Assembly: GCA_003427395.1 (NCBI GenBank)
Contig: BFEA01000050.1
Location: 1,979,627 to 2,011,810, forward strand
Origin: Chara braunii
Taxonomy: Eukaryota > Streptophyta > Charophyceae > Charales > Characeae
Direction of reading: 5' to 3'
DNA: 32,184 nt
In this document: positions 8,880 through 18,323 of the stretch, one piece after another
Layout: the number at the start of each line of letters is the position of its first letter
Position numbering within the stretch: position 1 is the first letter of the stretch
The notes under the pieces: model-generated
Databases searched by the model: none
What the model saw: the letters and a program-made list of their open reading frames with translations, nothing else
What the model was told of the DNA's origin: nothing
Made by a program: the position numbers and the translations under genes

Positions 8880-9030
8880 GAGAATAGAAGATGGGGAAGC
8901 GTGGGGTAGAGATAGAAGGGGGTGAAGAAAGAGTTTGGGCTAATCGCCCAAGGAAAGTCATATCGATCCTCGCAAGTTCCTTCACAGCCAGTCAGATCAC
9001 AACATGCGGGGAGTCTTCTCCTTACACCAT
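8880..9030 (-). repeat. Dispersed repeat family C, copy 1 (minus orientation)
   Basis: On the minus strand it reads TGTAAGGAGAAGACTCCCC, then GAAGGAACTTGCGAGGATCG, and matches 21116-21270 on the plus strand (CGTATAAGGAGGATACTCCC, then GAAGGAACCCGCGGGGATCG). One frame is similar in both copies: CEGTCEDRYDFPWAISPNS against CEGTRGDRYGFPQMIYPNS. It lies in the same order relative to family A in both loci. Confidence 0.65.
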
Positions 9031-9099
9031 GTCGTCTGACAGGCTTCAACAGAAAAATTTCCCAAAATTAAATAATCATTCTATAGCTAGGTTGTTTTA

Positions 9100-9170
9100 C
9101 CGGACGTCCGAGACCCCTGGGTTGTCCGACCGGACGTCTGGTCGGACGTCGGACGGTCTCGGACCGGACA
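9100..9170. repeat. Nested inverted repeats rich in CGGACGTC
   Basis: An outer stem is formed by GTCCGAGACC (about 9106-9115) and GGTCTCGGAC (9155-9164). An inner perfect 8-bp stem is formed by GTCCGACC (9124-9131) and GGTCGGAC (9140-9147). The motif GGACGTC occurs three times. Function unknown. Confidence 0.7.
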
Positions 9171-9203
9171 AGGGTTGTCCGACCTAGCGCAAAAAAAAAA
9201 AAG

Positions 9204-9205
<2 letters not shown>

Positions 9206-9269
<64 letters not shown>
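9206..9269. repeat. (TA)n microsatellite
   Basis: About 32 TA units, flanked by an A-tract on the left and a T-tract on the right. Confidence 0.95.
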
Positions 9270-9273
<4 letters not shown>

Positions 9274-9402
9274 TTTTTTTTGAAAAAAATAATGTGGTTC
9301 CTACCTTGCATAAGGTGTATGCCACCAAAATTCTGGCTCATTTGAGCTAGTATAAAAAAAGATAAAAATCTTCAAAGTTTCTAATCCCCACCTATACCCC
9401 TC

Positions 9403-10425
9403 CTATCCCCACCAAAACCCCTCGTGCCCCCCCCTCCCACCCCAAATAGCACCCTCGATCCATGGACACGCAACCGGGTAGCCGTTGTCGCCCAGTAGGT
9501 AACCTCGCGTAACCACACCGTGTTGGAGATTCTCCGGAGGTGCATCGAAAAGGTCGCTGCTTTCCGCACGCCTCCACATATGGGAATTGTGCAGTACACG
9601 GACGTCGTGGACACTTCCCAGATATCCGACGTGGATGTCCAGGATATGCAAATCTAAATCGACGACGACCTGCGCTTGGACGGAGAACTTTTGTTTGCGG
9701 TCGTAGTAGTTGACGGACGGTGCTCCTGCTGGCTTGTCAATGTAGATATGGGTGCAATCGATGGCGCCGAAGCAGTTCGGGAAACCCTTATCCCGGAACG
9801 CGCGTAGAATCTGCGCACGTCTACGCCCAACAGGCCACTTGATTGCGTCGGGGTAGGCGTTTAGCAGCGTCGCAGTGACGTCGCGGACGGCCTGCAGGCC
9901 GGTCGCCCTGCCGATACCGAAGGCTGACGTCCCACTCTCGTACGTTTCCCCTGACGCCCATCTGTACAACGCGAAAGCGATCACCTGCTCGACTGGCAGC
10001 GACATCCTATAGTGCGTGACAATCTTCTCCACGTGCACGGCGCAGGCGGCTACAATCTGGCCGAACATCGCCCTCGACATACGCAGCTTCTCCTTGTAGT
10101 AGTCCTCTGTGGCGTCGTCACACAGGCGTAGGTCCTCCCATGTCCCGTCAGTGCATCGTTTGATCCACCAACGCGGTGTCTGGCGTGGGAAAACGCCAGA
10201 GTCGAGAGCGGAACACATCTGCACTACAGCTTCGCACGTCGCCACGCAATCCGACACTTCCACAGCGCTCTGCAAGAGCGCTCTCCGTTTACGAAGCTGC
10301 AAACGCATGTCGCGGCTGCAGGACGACATTTCGCTCATGCTATTCAAGACGACAGCTGTCACGGCCATCGCCACGGCTTCTCTCTCCTCTTCACGCAGAC
10401 CGTCGCCGCGTCCGCAAACGTCCAT
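9403..10425 (-). pseudogene. PIF/Harbinger-type transposase (DDE_Tnp_4), C-terminally truncated
   Basis: The 340-codon frame contains the linker RWWIKRCTDGTWEDLR (about residues 85-100), a helical region, FALYRWASGETYESGTSAFG (151-170), the first catalytic Asp in FGAIDCTHIYID (D223), the YYDRKQKFSVQAQVVVDLD block, HDVRVLHNS (273-281) and the second Asp in YLLGDNGYP (D313). The third acidic residue, normally a Glu some 40 residues later in an R..VE..FG..K context, is absent. From about residue 321 the frame runs into Gly/Trp-rich translation of the C-rich DNA at 9386-9440. The element is therefore cut at its 3' side and the transposase is almost certainly inactive. The ATG at 10425 is the first Met; family members can start slightly differently. 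No second Myb/SANT-like ORF is seen next to it. Family call is firm; exact ends are not. Confidence 0.85.
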
Positions 10426-11302
10426 CTCCGTTCAACGCCCGCTTCATTGACAGCCTGCCAAACACTTCGCTCGTTGGACCGGCCGAAGGCGCCACGCGCC
10501 CAACTATGCCACAGTGCGCCACGCGTCAGGGACCAAAAGATGCGGCCGCTGCTCCGTGATGAGGAACGACACCACGCACACGTCTCCCGAGCACGTCGCT
10601 GCTGCTCGCCGCCGCCACAGGAGAATAGGCAAGCCCGAGCCGACCGAAGAGGACGCTGCTCTCCACGTTAGCAGTTGAAGACTACGCCCGTCGTACACGA
10701 AGCTGCGCCCGCTGGTGCTCGTCGACGGATGAAACCGCGCACGCCAATGGTCGACGATGGTGGAAGACAACACGGAAGCCTGACGTCAATATGCACACGC
10801 TCGCGGACAATGGAGGAAGATAGCCCAGCTGAGGAGGAGGACAAGCTGCGCCGCCGTCCGACATGCGCCCGCTTGCTCACCACTCGCGCAGCCGCCACTT
10901 ATGAATACTCTCGGCGAAAGGTTCGCCAACGCCGTCTTTCGGACGTCTTTCGTCGCCTGCCAGTCCTGCGCCAGGCAGAACCGACCCCCCCAGCCCGCCC
11001 CTCCGCGAAAATTTGAATTCGAATTTTCGAACTATACGAAACGCGCGCTTCCCGCCGAAGACACCCACACGCCGACGGCCTACCGCGCTGTGTACCACGG
11101 ACACCACCCTACGAGCGGACGGACATCGACGACGCGGCCGCGTATACGCATATAAAACGGGCCGCGGGACAACTTTTAGGACGAGTCCTAAAAGACGATT
11201 TTTAGGATCGTGTGCAACCACTCCGCACGAAATCCTAAAAAACCTTTGGGACTGGTCCTAAACAAATTAGGATTCTCTTAGGAGTGTCTAACGAGACCCT
11301 TA
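10426..11302 (-). mobile_element. 5' part of the Harbinger element with putative terminal inverted repeat
   Basis: Upstream of the transposase (rightward on the plus strand) is GC-rich DNA with overlapping open frames on both strands and no recognisable protein. Its outer 140 bp is dense in TCCTAA/TTAGGA motifs. On the minus strand it ends ...TAA-GGGTCTCGTTAGAC: the TIR would begin at 11299, with a TAA target duplication (TTA at 11300-11302 on the plus strand), as expected for PIF/Harbinger. The opposite TIR was not found, in line with the truncation. Confidence 0.4.
11174..11282. repeat. Cluster of small hairpins (TTTTAGGAC motifs)
   Basis: TTTTAGGACGAGTCCTAAAA at 11174-11193 is a perfect palindrome (9-bp arms, 2-bp spacer). 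TTTTTAGGATCGTGTGC (11200-11216) pairs imperfectly with GCACGAAATCCTAAAAA further right (ends about 11241). Three further TCCTAA/TTAGGA copies follow up to 11282. Such subterminal repeats are usual transposase-binding sites; that role is inference. Confidence 0.6.
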
Positions 11303-12995
11303 GACTCGGAGCATTTGTTTCTGTGCTGTTTTCACGTGCTTATTTTGTGACCTGGTTTTTGAATGCATCTGGCTACATCAAGGGCTGTTGATACGTTGAG
11401 GAGAAGGGTTTAGTTACGACACTGCTTTACCAACAACATTCCTGACAGTGTGTGGATTGACATCCTCTTTTGAAGGCCCATGAATGATTCCTTTTCTGAG
11501 ATGCCGAGATAGGGTTTCTTTGCACTTTTTTGTCCTTTAGAGTTTGCATGTATGTTTTGTTTTTCTGTCGGCGGTTTGGCCATTACTGACCTTTTCTTCC
11601 ATTTATTAACAACACGAAAGAACCGAGGCCGGGGACCTTCACAGATATTCAGTTTGCAAAAGGGTTTTATGGGATGGTTGTGTGAGCATCACTCCGTACA
11701 GGCTTCCTCCTTGAGGGCGGTGAAGTTCTTTCAAGTTTGAGGGGCCTGATGCAGATTGGGGAGTGGTCTGTGGTAAATCGCGAGGGGGCCGGTGGGTGGG
11801 AGGTGGGTGGGGTCTTTGTGGGGTCTTTGACCCCTGCCACGCCGGTGGTAGAGCAGTTCTGCTGGAGTCGATGATGTTGGGCCTTGCCACACCACTCTCC
11901 AAATGTGAAAAAGACAAAAATGTGGCCGGTGCATCTGGCCATGTGTTCTAGGGGGAAGTTCGTTCTCATTTTGCACATTTCGAGAGTGGTGTGATCGGCC
12001 TGCAGTTCTGCTGGACTAGATGTTGTTCGGAAGATGGCTGTCTCCGTCCAACCCTACACTGTCAGGAGTCGAGTCAAAAGGTTTTGCTTTCTACCGAGTC
12101 ATGTTTTTTTAATGATTGTCATGTCTATCATTTCAAATGTTTTATTCAAATTTATTGTGCTTTATTAAAGTTTTTTTTTTTTTTTTTCATTGTTTAAGTT
12201 GTTACCACTATCATCATCACCCATGCTGTTCTTTTTTTTTTTTTTGTCCAACCAATTCAATTACCTGTCAAATCTGGACAGGACGGCCTTTCAGGCCTTT
12301 TTTATTGTCATTATAGTATTACGGGGAACCCCGTAGCAGCCACATCCGTGCTATTGGTTGCGTGCGATCTGGGTTAAGCAGTTTAAACAGCCTGTACACG
12401 GCCCCCGCCTTGCGCAAAAAGTTTCGTCGCCTACCTAAAAGTTTCGCCCCTCGGGCCTACCGGACCATACACACACACATTGCCTAGCTCTCCGTTCAGG
12501 TGGACTGTTTGTTGCGGCGAGCGTCGGCTCCGTACTACCACCGGTAGCAGTCATGCCAGCATGTATCCATGGTTGAATGGGTGAGTTGAGTGAGTTTTGT
12601 GGCTGTGATGGACTAGGTTCTTCGACTAACTAGGTTCTTAGACCAAGTCCCACACTTGTCAGGGGGGGTTGGATCGACAGTCTGGTAGGATTGCAGGGTT
12701 GGTGTGATCACAGTTTATACCAGTTTTTCTCTCTCAGGGAGTCAGGGGAATCGCTAATTCTGCTTAAAACATAAAACATAAAAAAAAAAAAAAAATCCGC
12801 TTGACGTGGTGAGTGCTTATCCATCAGTCAAATGCATCCTGCAGTGAGCAGACTGTCGGGGTGCAACCTCCTGATGAGTTGGTGAAGGTCTGACAAGACA
12901 GTCTGGCTCAGTCATGTTTTTTTTTGGTGGAGTTGTGTATCGCGAACATAAAAACACCATCAAATTTATCTGTAATTTACTAATTTTTTAAAATT
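11303..12995. other. Unassigned AT-rich stretch
   Basis: No gene is supported. It holds T-tracts (12169-12187, 12230-12245), a perfect palindrome TACGGGGAACCCCGTA at 12320-12335, an A-tract near 12780, and a weak direct repeat (GCAGTTCTGCTGGA) at about 11852 and 12002. Confidence 0.6.
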
Positions 12996-12999
12996 TTCC

Positions 13000-13189
13000 G
13001 AGTCACCAAAATAGAGTTATAAGTTATAACTTTTAATTGCACTATGGGCCAAGATACAGTTTCGAATTGCAGTTCGGGCAATGTATACAACCCAGCTTTC
13101 TGGGCAGGTAGGGTGCCCCACGTGCAATTGCAAACTGTATCTTGCTTGCCCCATATATAGTGCAGTTATAACTCGGTTTTGTGACTCTA
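13000..13189. repeat. Long imperfect hairpin, MITE-like
   Basis: The left arm reads GAGTCACCAAAATAGAGTTA, then TGCACTATGGGCCAAGATAC. The complement of the right arm reads GAGTCACAAAACCGAGTTA, then TGCACTATATATGGGGCAAG and AAGATACAGTTTGCAATTGC. The arms span about 70-80 bp each around a loop of about 40 bp. A foldback MITE is the simplest reading. No clear target duplication is visible. Confidence 0.7.
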
Positions 13190-13376
13190 CTGAAGTTACC
13201 CCTTTCTTCTTTCCTTCTTCTCATTCTGAGGGCAGACTCACACTAGGCACTCAAAATCGCAGAATCTCAAAATCAGCGGCCAGATCCAGTCCTACTAATT
13301 GAAGAACTCTATCTGCCCCGCTCATTTTGTTATTCTGTGAGTTTGAGAGCGGCCCTCGTTTGAGTATACTCTTAAG

Positions 13377-13449
13377 TGTTTGTTTGTTTGTTTGTTTGTT
13401 TGTTTGTTTGTTTGTTTGTTTGTTTGTTTGTTTGTTTGTTTGTTTGTTT
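13377..13449. repeat. (TTTG)n microsatellite
   Basis: About eighteen TTTG units followed by a T-run. Frames here translate as VCLF or NKQT repeats and are not genes. Confidence 0.95.
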
Positions 13450-13494
13450 TTTTTCCATTTTATATGTGTGTCTCCGGTTTTCTCCCGTGCTCTG

Positions 13495-14050
13495 TGCTCC
13501 TCTGAGCACCTCTAAGATGTGCAAAATTATAGTCAGTGCCTCATTGTTTAGACTGAGTGCCTGCAAGGCTGCAACACTATAAGGGGGTTGCTGTGTCAGG
13601 GATGCTTTTGTGTCTGTGTTCATTAGGTGATGACAGGCATTGGTTGAGGTGACCCCCTGGCTCCCATGATGATGTGAACCTACAGTCCGCAGAATTCTAC
13701 TTGTGGGGAGTAGGAGATGATCACACACACACACAAACAATCAGATTTATGTATGTCTTTCTTTGGGTTCTTTTGTATGCTTGTCTTGCTGTGTTTCTTT
13801 CTTTCTTTTTGGTTGTCTTTCTCCCTAATGTTTTCTTAGTACTTTCTGGTTCTCTAACTGAGCACCATTAAGCAGTGCCAAACAGTCGGTCACTCCTCGT
13901 TTGGAGTGCCTGTAGTACTCTTAGGGGGCCTGCTCAGATTGGAATGGCTGTCTGTCCTACGTGTGATGACCGATGTTCGTCGGAATGACTCCCCGGCTCA
14001 GTGGATGGTGGGAACCAACACTCTGCGGGGTTCTATGGTACCCCTTCTAA
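13495..14050 (+). repeat. Diverged duplication, about 200 bp per copy
   Basis: Segments 13503-13710 and 13859-14050 share an order of matches: CTGAGCACC...TAAG, AGTGCCTG, AGGGGG.TGCT, GGATGCT/GGCTGTCTGTC, GATGAC, GACxCCCxGGCTC, GTGAACCTAC/GGAACCAAC and GCAGAATTCTA/GCGGGGTTCTA. Identity is perhaps 60 percent by eye. It lies just upstream of the LINE and could be an old internal repeat of an element. Confidence 0.5.
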
Positions 14051-14173
14051 TGGCTGAAGAGAGAGAACATATCTCTTTCAGATAAGAGTCTTAGGGGAAG
14101 GTGAGGTCCCTTTCGCATTCCAGCAGGACACACACCCATCTCTCTGCAGACCCTAGACCCGCAAGATGTAGAA

Positions 14174-15370
14174 ATGGAGGATCCCGGGTCGGTCTGCCAG
14201 CGCCCTGCCCAAAATGAATCATCTGTTCAAAATGTCTGTCAAGTCCACTTCACATCTGGAATACAAAATGCAAGAGACAATCAAAGATATAAGGAAATCG
14301 ACGAATTTTTATTACCTCTGACAAGATCCCTATCTGAGTATCAAAAGGGACAACTAGAACTGCCCATAACTAAGGATGAGATTTGGACTGCACTATCCAT
14401 GATGGAGGAGGAAAAAACCCCAGGAATAGATGGTCTTCCTAAGGTATTCTGGGAATCCATGTGGAACTTCATCTCCCAGGATCTAATGGACTTCTATCAC
14501 AAAGTATGGGAGACTGGGCAGATGGGTGAGTTCGTGGGTCAAGGAGTCTTAACTCTCTTATATAAAAAGGGAGATAAATATAATATTGTTAATTATCGGC
14601 CCATTACTCTTCTTACTTTGGTTTATAAGATGATTTCAAAAGCCCTAACGATCCGCCTTAATAAATTTATCGCGGATATTATCCATCCCTCCCAAACAGG
14701 TTTCATCAAAGGAAGGAACATTCAAAATAACATCCTGTTAATCAATGAACTAATCAAATTATCAAGACAATCCAAACACAATGCTGCTTTTATCTTTATA
14801 GACTTTGAGAAAGCTTATGACTACGTAGACTGGGTATTTTTGGACAAATGTCTAGATAAATTTAATTTCAGACCTAATTTTAGGAGATGGATTAAAATCC
14901 TCCACGAGAACGCAACTACAAGGGTGATGTTGAATGAAAATGTTGCACCTCCCATATCCGTACAACGATCGGTCAGGCAAAGGGATCCGATCGCTCCATT
15001 GCATTTTGTAATTATCATGGAAGCTCTGGCAGCCAACATCCGCGAACATAAAGATATCAAGAGAATCCGTGTTACTTTTATTCTTGAGGATGCCGTACCT
15101 GTTTGTTCCTTGTTTGCGGACGATCTATCCTTAATGGTTGATGCATCCGAAGAAAATTTGGAAGCCATTCAGAGAGTGATGGATGTATTTTGTAAGCTCT
15201 CCGATATGAGAATTAACTGGGGGAACAAAACGTTAGGTTGGTGGCTCCACTATCAAGGAGAAAGACCACCAGATAGGCCCCGGGTAAAATGGATTCCCCT
15301 GGAATCCCTAATAAGGGTCTTGGGGACTTCCCTTCCGCTCAGGGCAAACCAACCACCAATAGCGCGGTGA
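14174..15370 (+). pseudogene. LINE reverse transcriptase domain
   Basis: The 398-codon frame shows the RT order: ITKDEIWTALSMMEEEKTPG (about 65-84), YRPITLLTLVYKMISKAL (141-158), HPSQTGFIKGRNIQNNI (171-187), motif A FIFIDFEKAYDYVDW (206-220, catalytic D210), motif B VRQRDPIAPL (267-276) and motif C FADD (314-317). Both catalytic Asp motifs are intact, but the usual Gly of the RQGDP box is Arg, which would harm template/primer positioning. The first 60 codons are not RT-like, and no AP endonuclease precedes it. After about codon 385 the frame is wrong: the true sequence continues one frame over from about 15360. L1-like family placement follows from the motif spacing. Confidence 0.85.
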
Positions 15371-16337
15371 TCATGCAGCAAGCGCTTTCTAAATTGAAAC
15401 TGTGGAAGGATAAACATACTTCTATATTTGGGAGAACGCTTGCTGTTAATAATGTGGTGCTGACCTCTATCTGGTACAAATCAGCGATATGGGCCCTGAA
15501 CAAACCCACCATAAAAACACTACAACGACAACTTGTAATTTTTCTTTGGCGTCGTAACCATGAGTGTGTGAATGTGATCAGTAGGGTGGCATGTTCATCT
15601 ATAATCCAACCTAAAGCCAAAGGTGGACTTGGAATCATTGATCCCAACACCCAACCCATGGCTCTATCAATCCAGTGGATTAAGCGCCTTCTCTTTAATC
15701 CTCAGACCTCCTAGTCTCTATTGCATTTCACCCAGGGCTAGTGGGGAACATATTGGAAGTCCATACTTCAGGTAATACACTGATGACATTGTTTGATGCG
15801 AAGGAGGATGAATTTTTCACACCAAGGTCTCAACAGCAGACATGATGGTTTAAGAAAGATACTCTCTTCCGGATCAGGGTGCTTCTAATCAATGATAAAT
15901 TGCTGGCCTATAAACCGGACACCCCCATATCTCATCTCCCCCTTAATCTAATCTGCTGGTCCTGGTCTTCATACAAATCATCAGGACCAGCACATACTAG
16001 GACACTCCACACTCTATCAGTTAAATCCATCTATAGGATGCTTAGGCCTAAGGTGCATCTTAAGGATAAAGTTCAAAATCGTTGGATGAGTCATTTAAAA
16101 GTAGGAAAAGAAGAACTACGTTCAGTTAAGTGGTTTCAGTTCACTAAAATAAGGCCTGCCAAAATCGCGCTTCTTCAATGGTAAATTACGCATCGCTGCC
16201 TACCCACTAATGACTCGCTTATTGATAGAACTTCACTATAACAGAAAGGAAAAACTTTCCCCTGATGTAAGTTCTGCAAATATCCCTTTCCTTCCAAACT
16301 CATTCCAGAAACTTTAGAACACATATTTTTGCAATGT
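15360..16337 (+). pseudogene. LINE thumb/connection region and zf-RVT zinc knuckle
   Basis: Segments in successive frames give the typical post-RT sequence. First comes QQALSKLKLWKDKHTSIFGR (frame of 15289-15714), then HPGLVGNILEVHTSGNTLMT, then YKPDTPISHLPLNLICWSWS (15879-16184), then the THRCLPTNDSL box. A zinc-binding motif CKFC...EHIFLQC with Cys codons at 16266 and 16275, His at 16320 and Cys at 16335 follows. This is the zf-RVT domain found C-terminal to RT in plant LINEs. At least two stops and two frameshifts interrupt it. Confidence 0.75.
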
Positions 16338-17180
16338 CCAGGATCGGTATGGCTATGACGCTGGTGGGATAGGATTTGGAGTCACCTAGGAACATCCCTC
16401 CCTTGGCCATGGAACTGGAAAGCTCTATTGCTTGAAACATGGAACCCGCTAGAAGTGGATAACTTCACAATTAATTTATTTAAGATTGGCAGGAGAGCGG
16501 TTATCTGGCACTATGGGTTCGTAGGTGTACCTATGAGATGGAAGGTGCTCGGCTTGATGACCCTGAATTTACTGATACCATCAAACAACAATTCCAGCTT
16601 GAAATCACAACTAGATGAGAAACTCTGAAAGAAAAACAAGACATCCAAACTTTCAATCAAGACTGGCTTGGCGGGGAACAAGGAGGGAGAGTGGGACGGG
16701 TGGAATGGGAAAGAAAACAGGAAAATACCTCCGAAAAAACATCATGAAATTACCGACTAACCTTTAATGATTGGAGTAATATCGATCCCAACATTCCAAT
16801 GAGCCCACCGTCAAATTTCCTAGATCCCTTTCCCCCTTCAGGTTTGCCATTGGTTCCATGTTCATGGTATGCACTGGATGCTGTTTGAATTCCTGCTTCC
16901 TCTTTGAGCATGACCTGTGTCAGCTCCCGGATATAGTAGGATGAAAGGTTAGAATACTGGCACAAGTTCCTTACCTACTAGGGAGTTTAAATTTCCATAC
17001 GATAGAAGAATACAGTTCAGAAAGGAAGCCGGACCCGGATCCCAGCAGAGAAGAGGCTCTATGAGTTGGAAGTGCTAAGTGCTAGGTGGTCAAGCATATC
17101 TGGCGCCCGTTCAGGGTGAAGAGGCGCAGGAGCCAAATCCTCGCATCCTTTCCTATTCCCATGTTCATATCTGATCAGAA

Positions 17181-17218
17181 GGAACGCTGGACCCGGTTCC
17201 CAGCATGTGCTGCTCCTT
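17181..17218 (-). repeat. Family D double-hairpin repeat, short copy
   Basis: On the minus strand it reads AGGAGCAGCACATGCTGGGA, then ACCGGGTCCAGCG. It matches the core of the copies at 19470, 24125, 28110 and 28398. A still weaker trace lies at 17023-17056 in the same orientation. Confidence 0.6.
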
Positions 17219-17254
17219 GTCTTTTCCGTCGAGGGTCGTGCTGCAGCCGCAGGG

Positions 17255-18323
17255 ATCCATGGTGTGTGGTGCAATCACGGTCGATGAGTTGGCGGGGTGT
17301 TTCGACAGGGACCTCACGGAGATAGACATGCGCATATTTAACGGACCTCCTACTCTGTGATTTTTGCTGACTGTTGCTTCGGTGTCACGGGGGCCTGCTA
17401 GCCCGACAAGACCATCAAGCGCTTCTCAATTGGCGATGGAGGGAGGGACTATTGTCTCGATGTCCCTTCACAGCGTGGCTGGATGTCGTGTGAGTGTGAG
17501 GAGCACTCCGACATCGGGCTATCCCCGGAGAGACACGACGGAGACGATAGCCTGAGAGGATACAGCACTATTCGGCCGCACAAACCGGCCTTGGAGCTCA
17601 TGCAGGCGGGTCACGGTGGTCTCCACTCATCTTCAGCCTGGCTTGCCAAGACAATGATCATCACCATTGCACGCCGACATTGCCGCATCGGGGTTTGAGC
17701 AACGTGTCACTTTTGTTGACGCTGACAGCCCCGTGGCCCCTGATGTTGCTCCTGGCATCCACTTGGATGAGCCACGGGCACCGAGATATGGTTCGTGACA
17801 GGCATCACAAATATTGGGGAAGCGTGTGCAGAGAGTTGGTGCCCGTGGTGGTCTGGTTGGAGCAGCAGGGGGACGGAGCGAGGGGGACACGTCCAGGGTT
17901 GAGGGCCTGCCCATGGGGTCTGGCACCCGTCGCAAATCGGACCTGGCTACAACCTCACAAGTGGAAACGAGGAAAGGAGGACGGGTGATTTTGCACAACG
18001 AGAGCACTGACTGCGCAGCCACACGCCTTGTCACACGACAGTGGCGAGCACGGGTTGCGCAGGCACGACAACCGATCATGCTGCCAGAGGCCACAGATCT
18101 GGAGGCAAGCGAGGACAAGGCCGATGACGATAGCGGTACTGGGAGTGACAACGCCGACACGGAGGGCGAGGAGAGTGTAGAGGATAGTAGTGAAAGCACT
18201 GATGAGGGGAGTGACTTCAACTCTGATGACGAGAGCGACGACGAGTGCAGTGACGACACCGACAACGACGGTAGAGACCAGAGTGATGCCGACAGTGAGG
18301 ACGCTCCCATTAGAGGAGAGTGA
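17255..18323 (+). pseudogene. Broken gene of unknown family with acidic C-terminus
   Basis: Coding-quality text can be followed with shifts: VCGAITVDELAGCFDRDLTE, then DMRIFNGPPTL to a TGA near 17359. From about 17420 it reads DKTIKRFSIGDGGRDYCLDV, then GWMSCECEEHSDIGLSPERH to a TGA at 17696. It continues one frame over: DIAASGFEQRVTFVDADSPV and GIHLDEPRAPRYGS to a TGA near 17797. The open block 17814-18323 begins LGKRVQRVGARGG and ends in about 70 residues that are half Asp, Glu and Ser. A Cys/His-rich segment (YC..., CECEEH) may bind metal. I do not recognise the family. It may be a retroposed copy: AT-rich 3' DNA and an A-rich tract follow. Confidence 0.4.
17814..18323 (+). CDS. Acidic-tailed ORF, C-terminal part of the broken gene
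   Basis: This is the intact 3' block of the gene above, about 170 codons. It holds a Gly/Arg-rich start, the stretch LVTRQWRARVAQARQPIML, and then alternating Asp, Ser and Glu to the stop at 18321-18323. Such tails are usual in chromatin-associated or nuclear proteins, but composition alone does not give a function. The first codon of the frame is TTG; the same frame is open upstream to a TGA near 17797, so a separate gene starting here is less likely than a fragment. Confidence 0.4.
   Translation: MGKRVQRVGARGGLVGAAGGRSEGDTSRVEGLPMGSGTRRKSDLATTSQVETRKGGRVILHNESTDCAATRLVTRQWRARVAQARQPIMLPEATDLEASEDKADDDSGTGSDNADTEGEESVEDSSESTDEGSDFNSDDESDDECSDDTDNDGRDQSDADSEDAPIRGE

Larger units (their letters stand above)
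14174..16887 (+). mobile_element. 5'-truncated non-LTR retrotransposon (LINE), decayed
   Basis: Protein similarity runs from the start of the RT fingers to the end of ORF2 but changes frame near 15355, near 15714, and several times after 16184. In-frame stops include TGA near 15844 and stops in 16180-16260. The upstream endonuclease domain is missing. The last recognisable stretch is FNDWSNIDPNIPMSPPSN to a TGA near 16885. No poly(A) or target duplication was identified. Autonomous activity is ruled out by these lesions. Confidence 0.8.

Noticed and set aside
9068-9328. 86-codon minus-strand frame
   Set aside because: Its core is translated TA microsatellite (alternating Tyr and Ile) and T-tract.
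12320-12335. Perfect palindrome TACGGGGAACCCCGTA as a regulatory operator
   Set aside because: A single isolated 16-bp dyad with no gene around it; chance is a sufficient explanation.
12871-12878. CTGATGAG, the conserved core of a hammerhead ribozyme
   Set aside because: No CGAAA follows at a suitable distance and no helix II or III can be drawn.
13372-13740. 122-codon minus-strand frame
   Set aside because: A third of it is the translated TTTG microsatellite; the rest is the old duplication without protein-like features.
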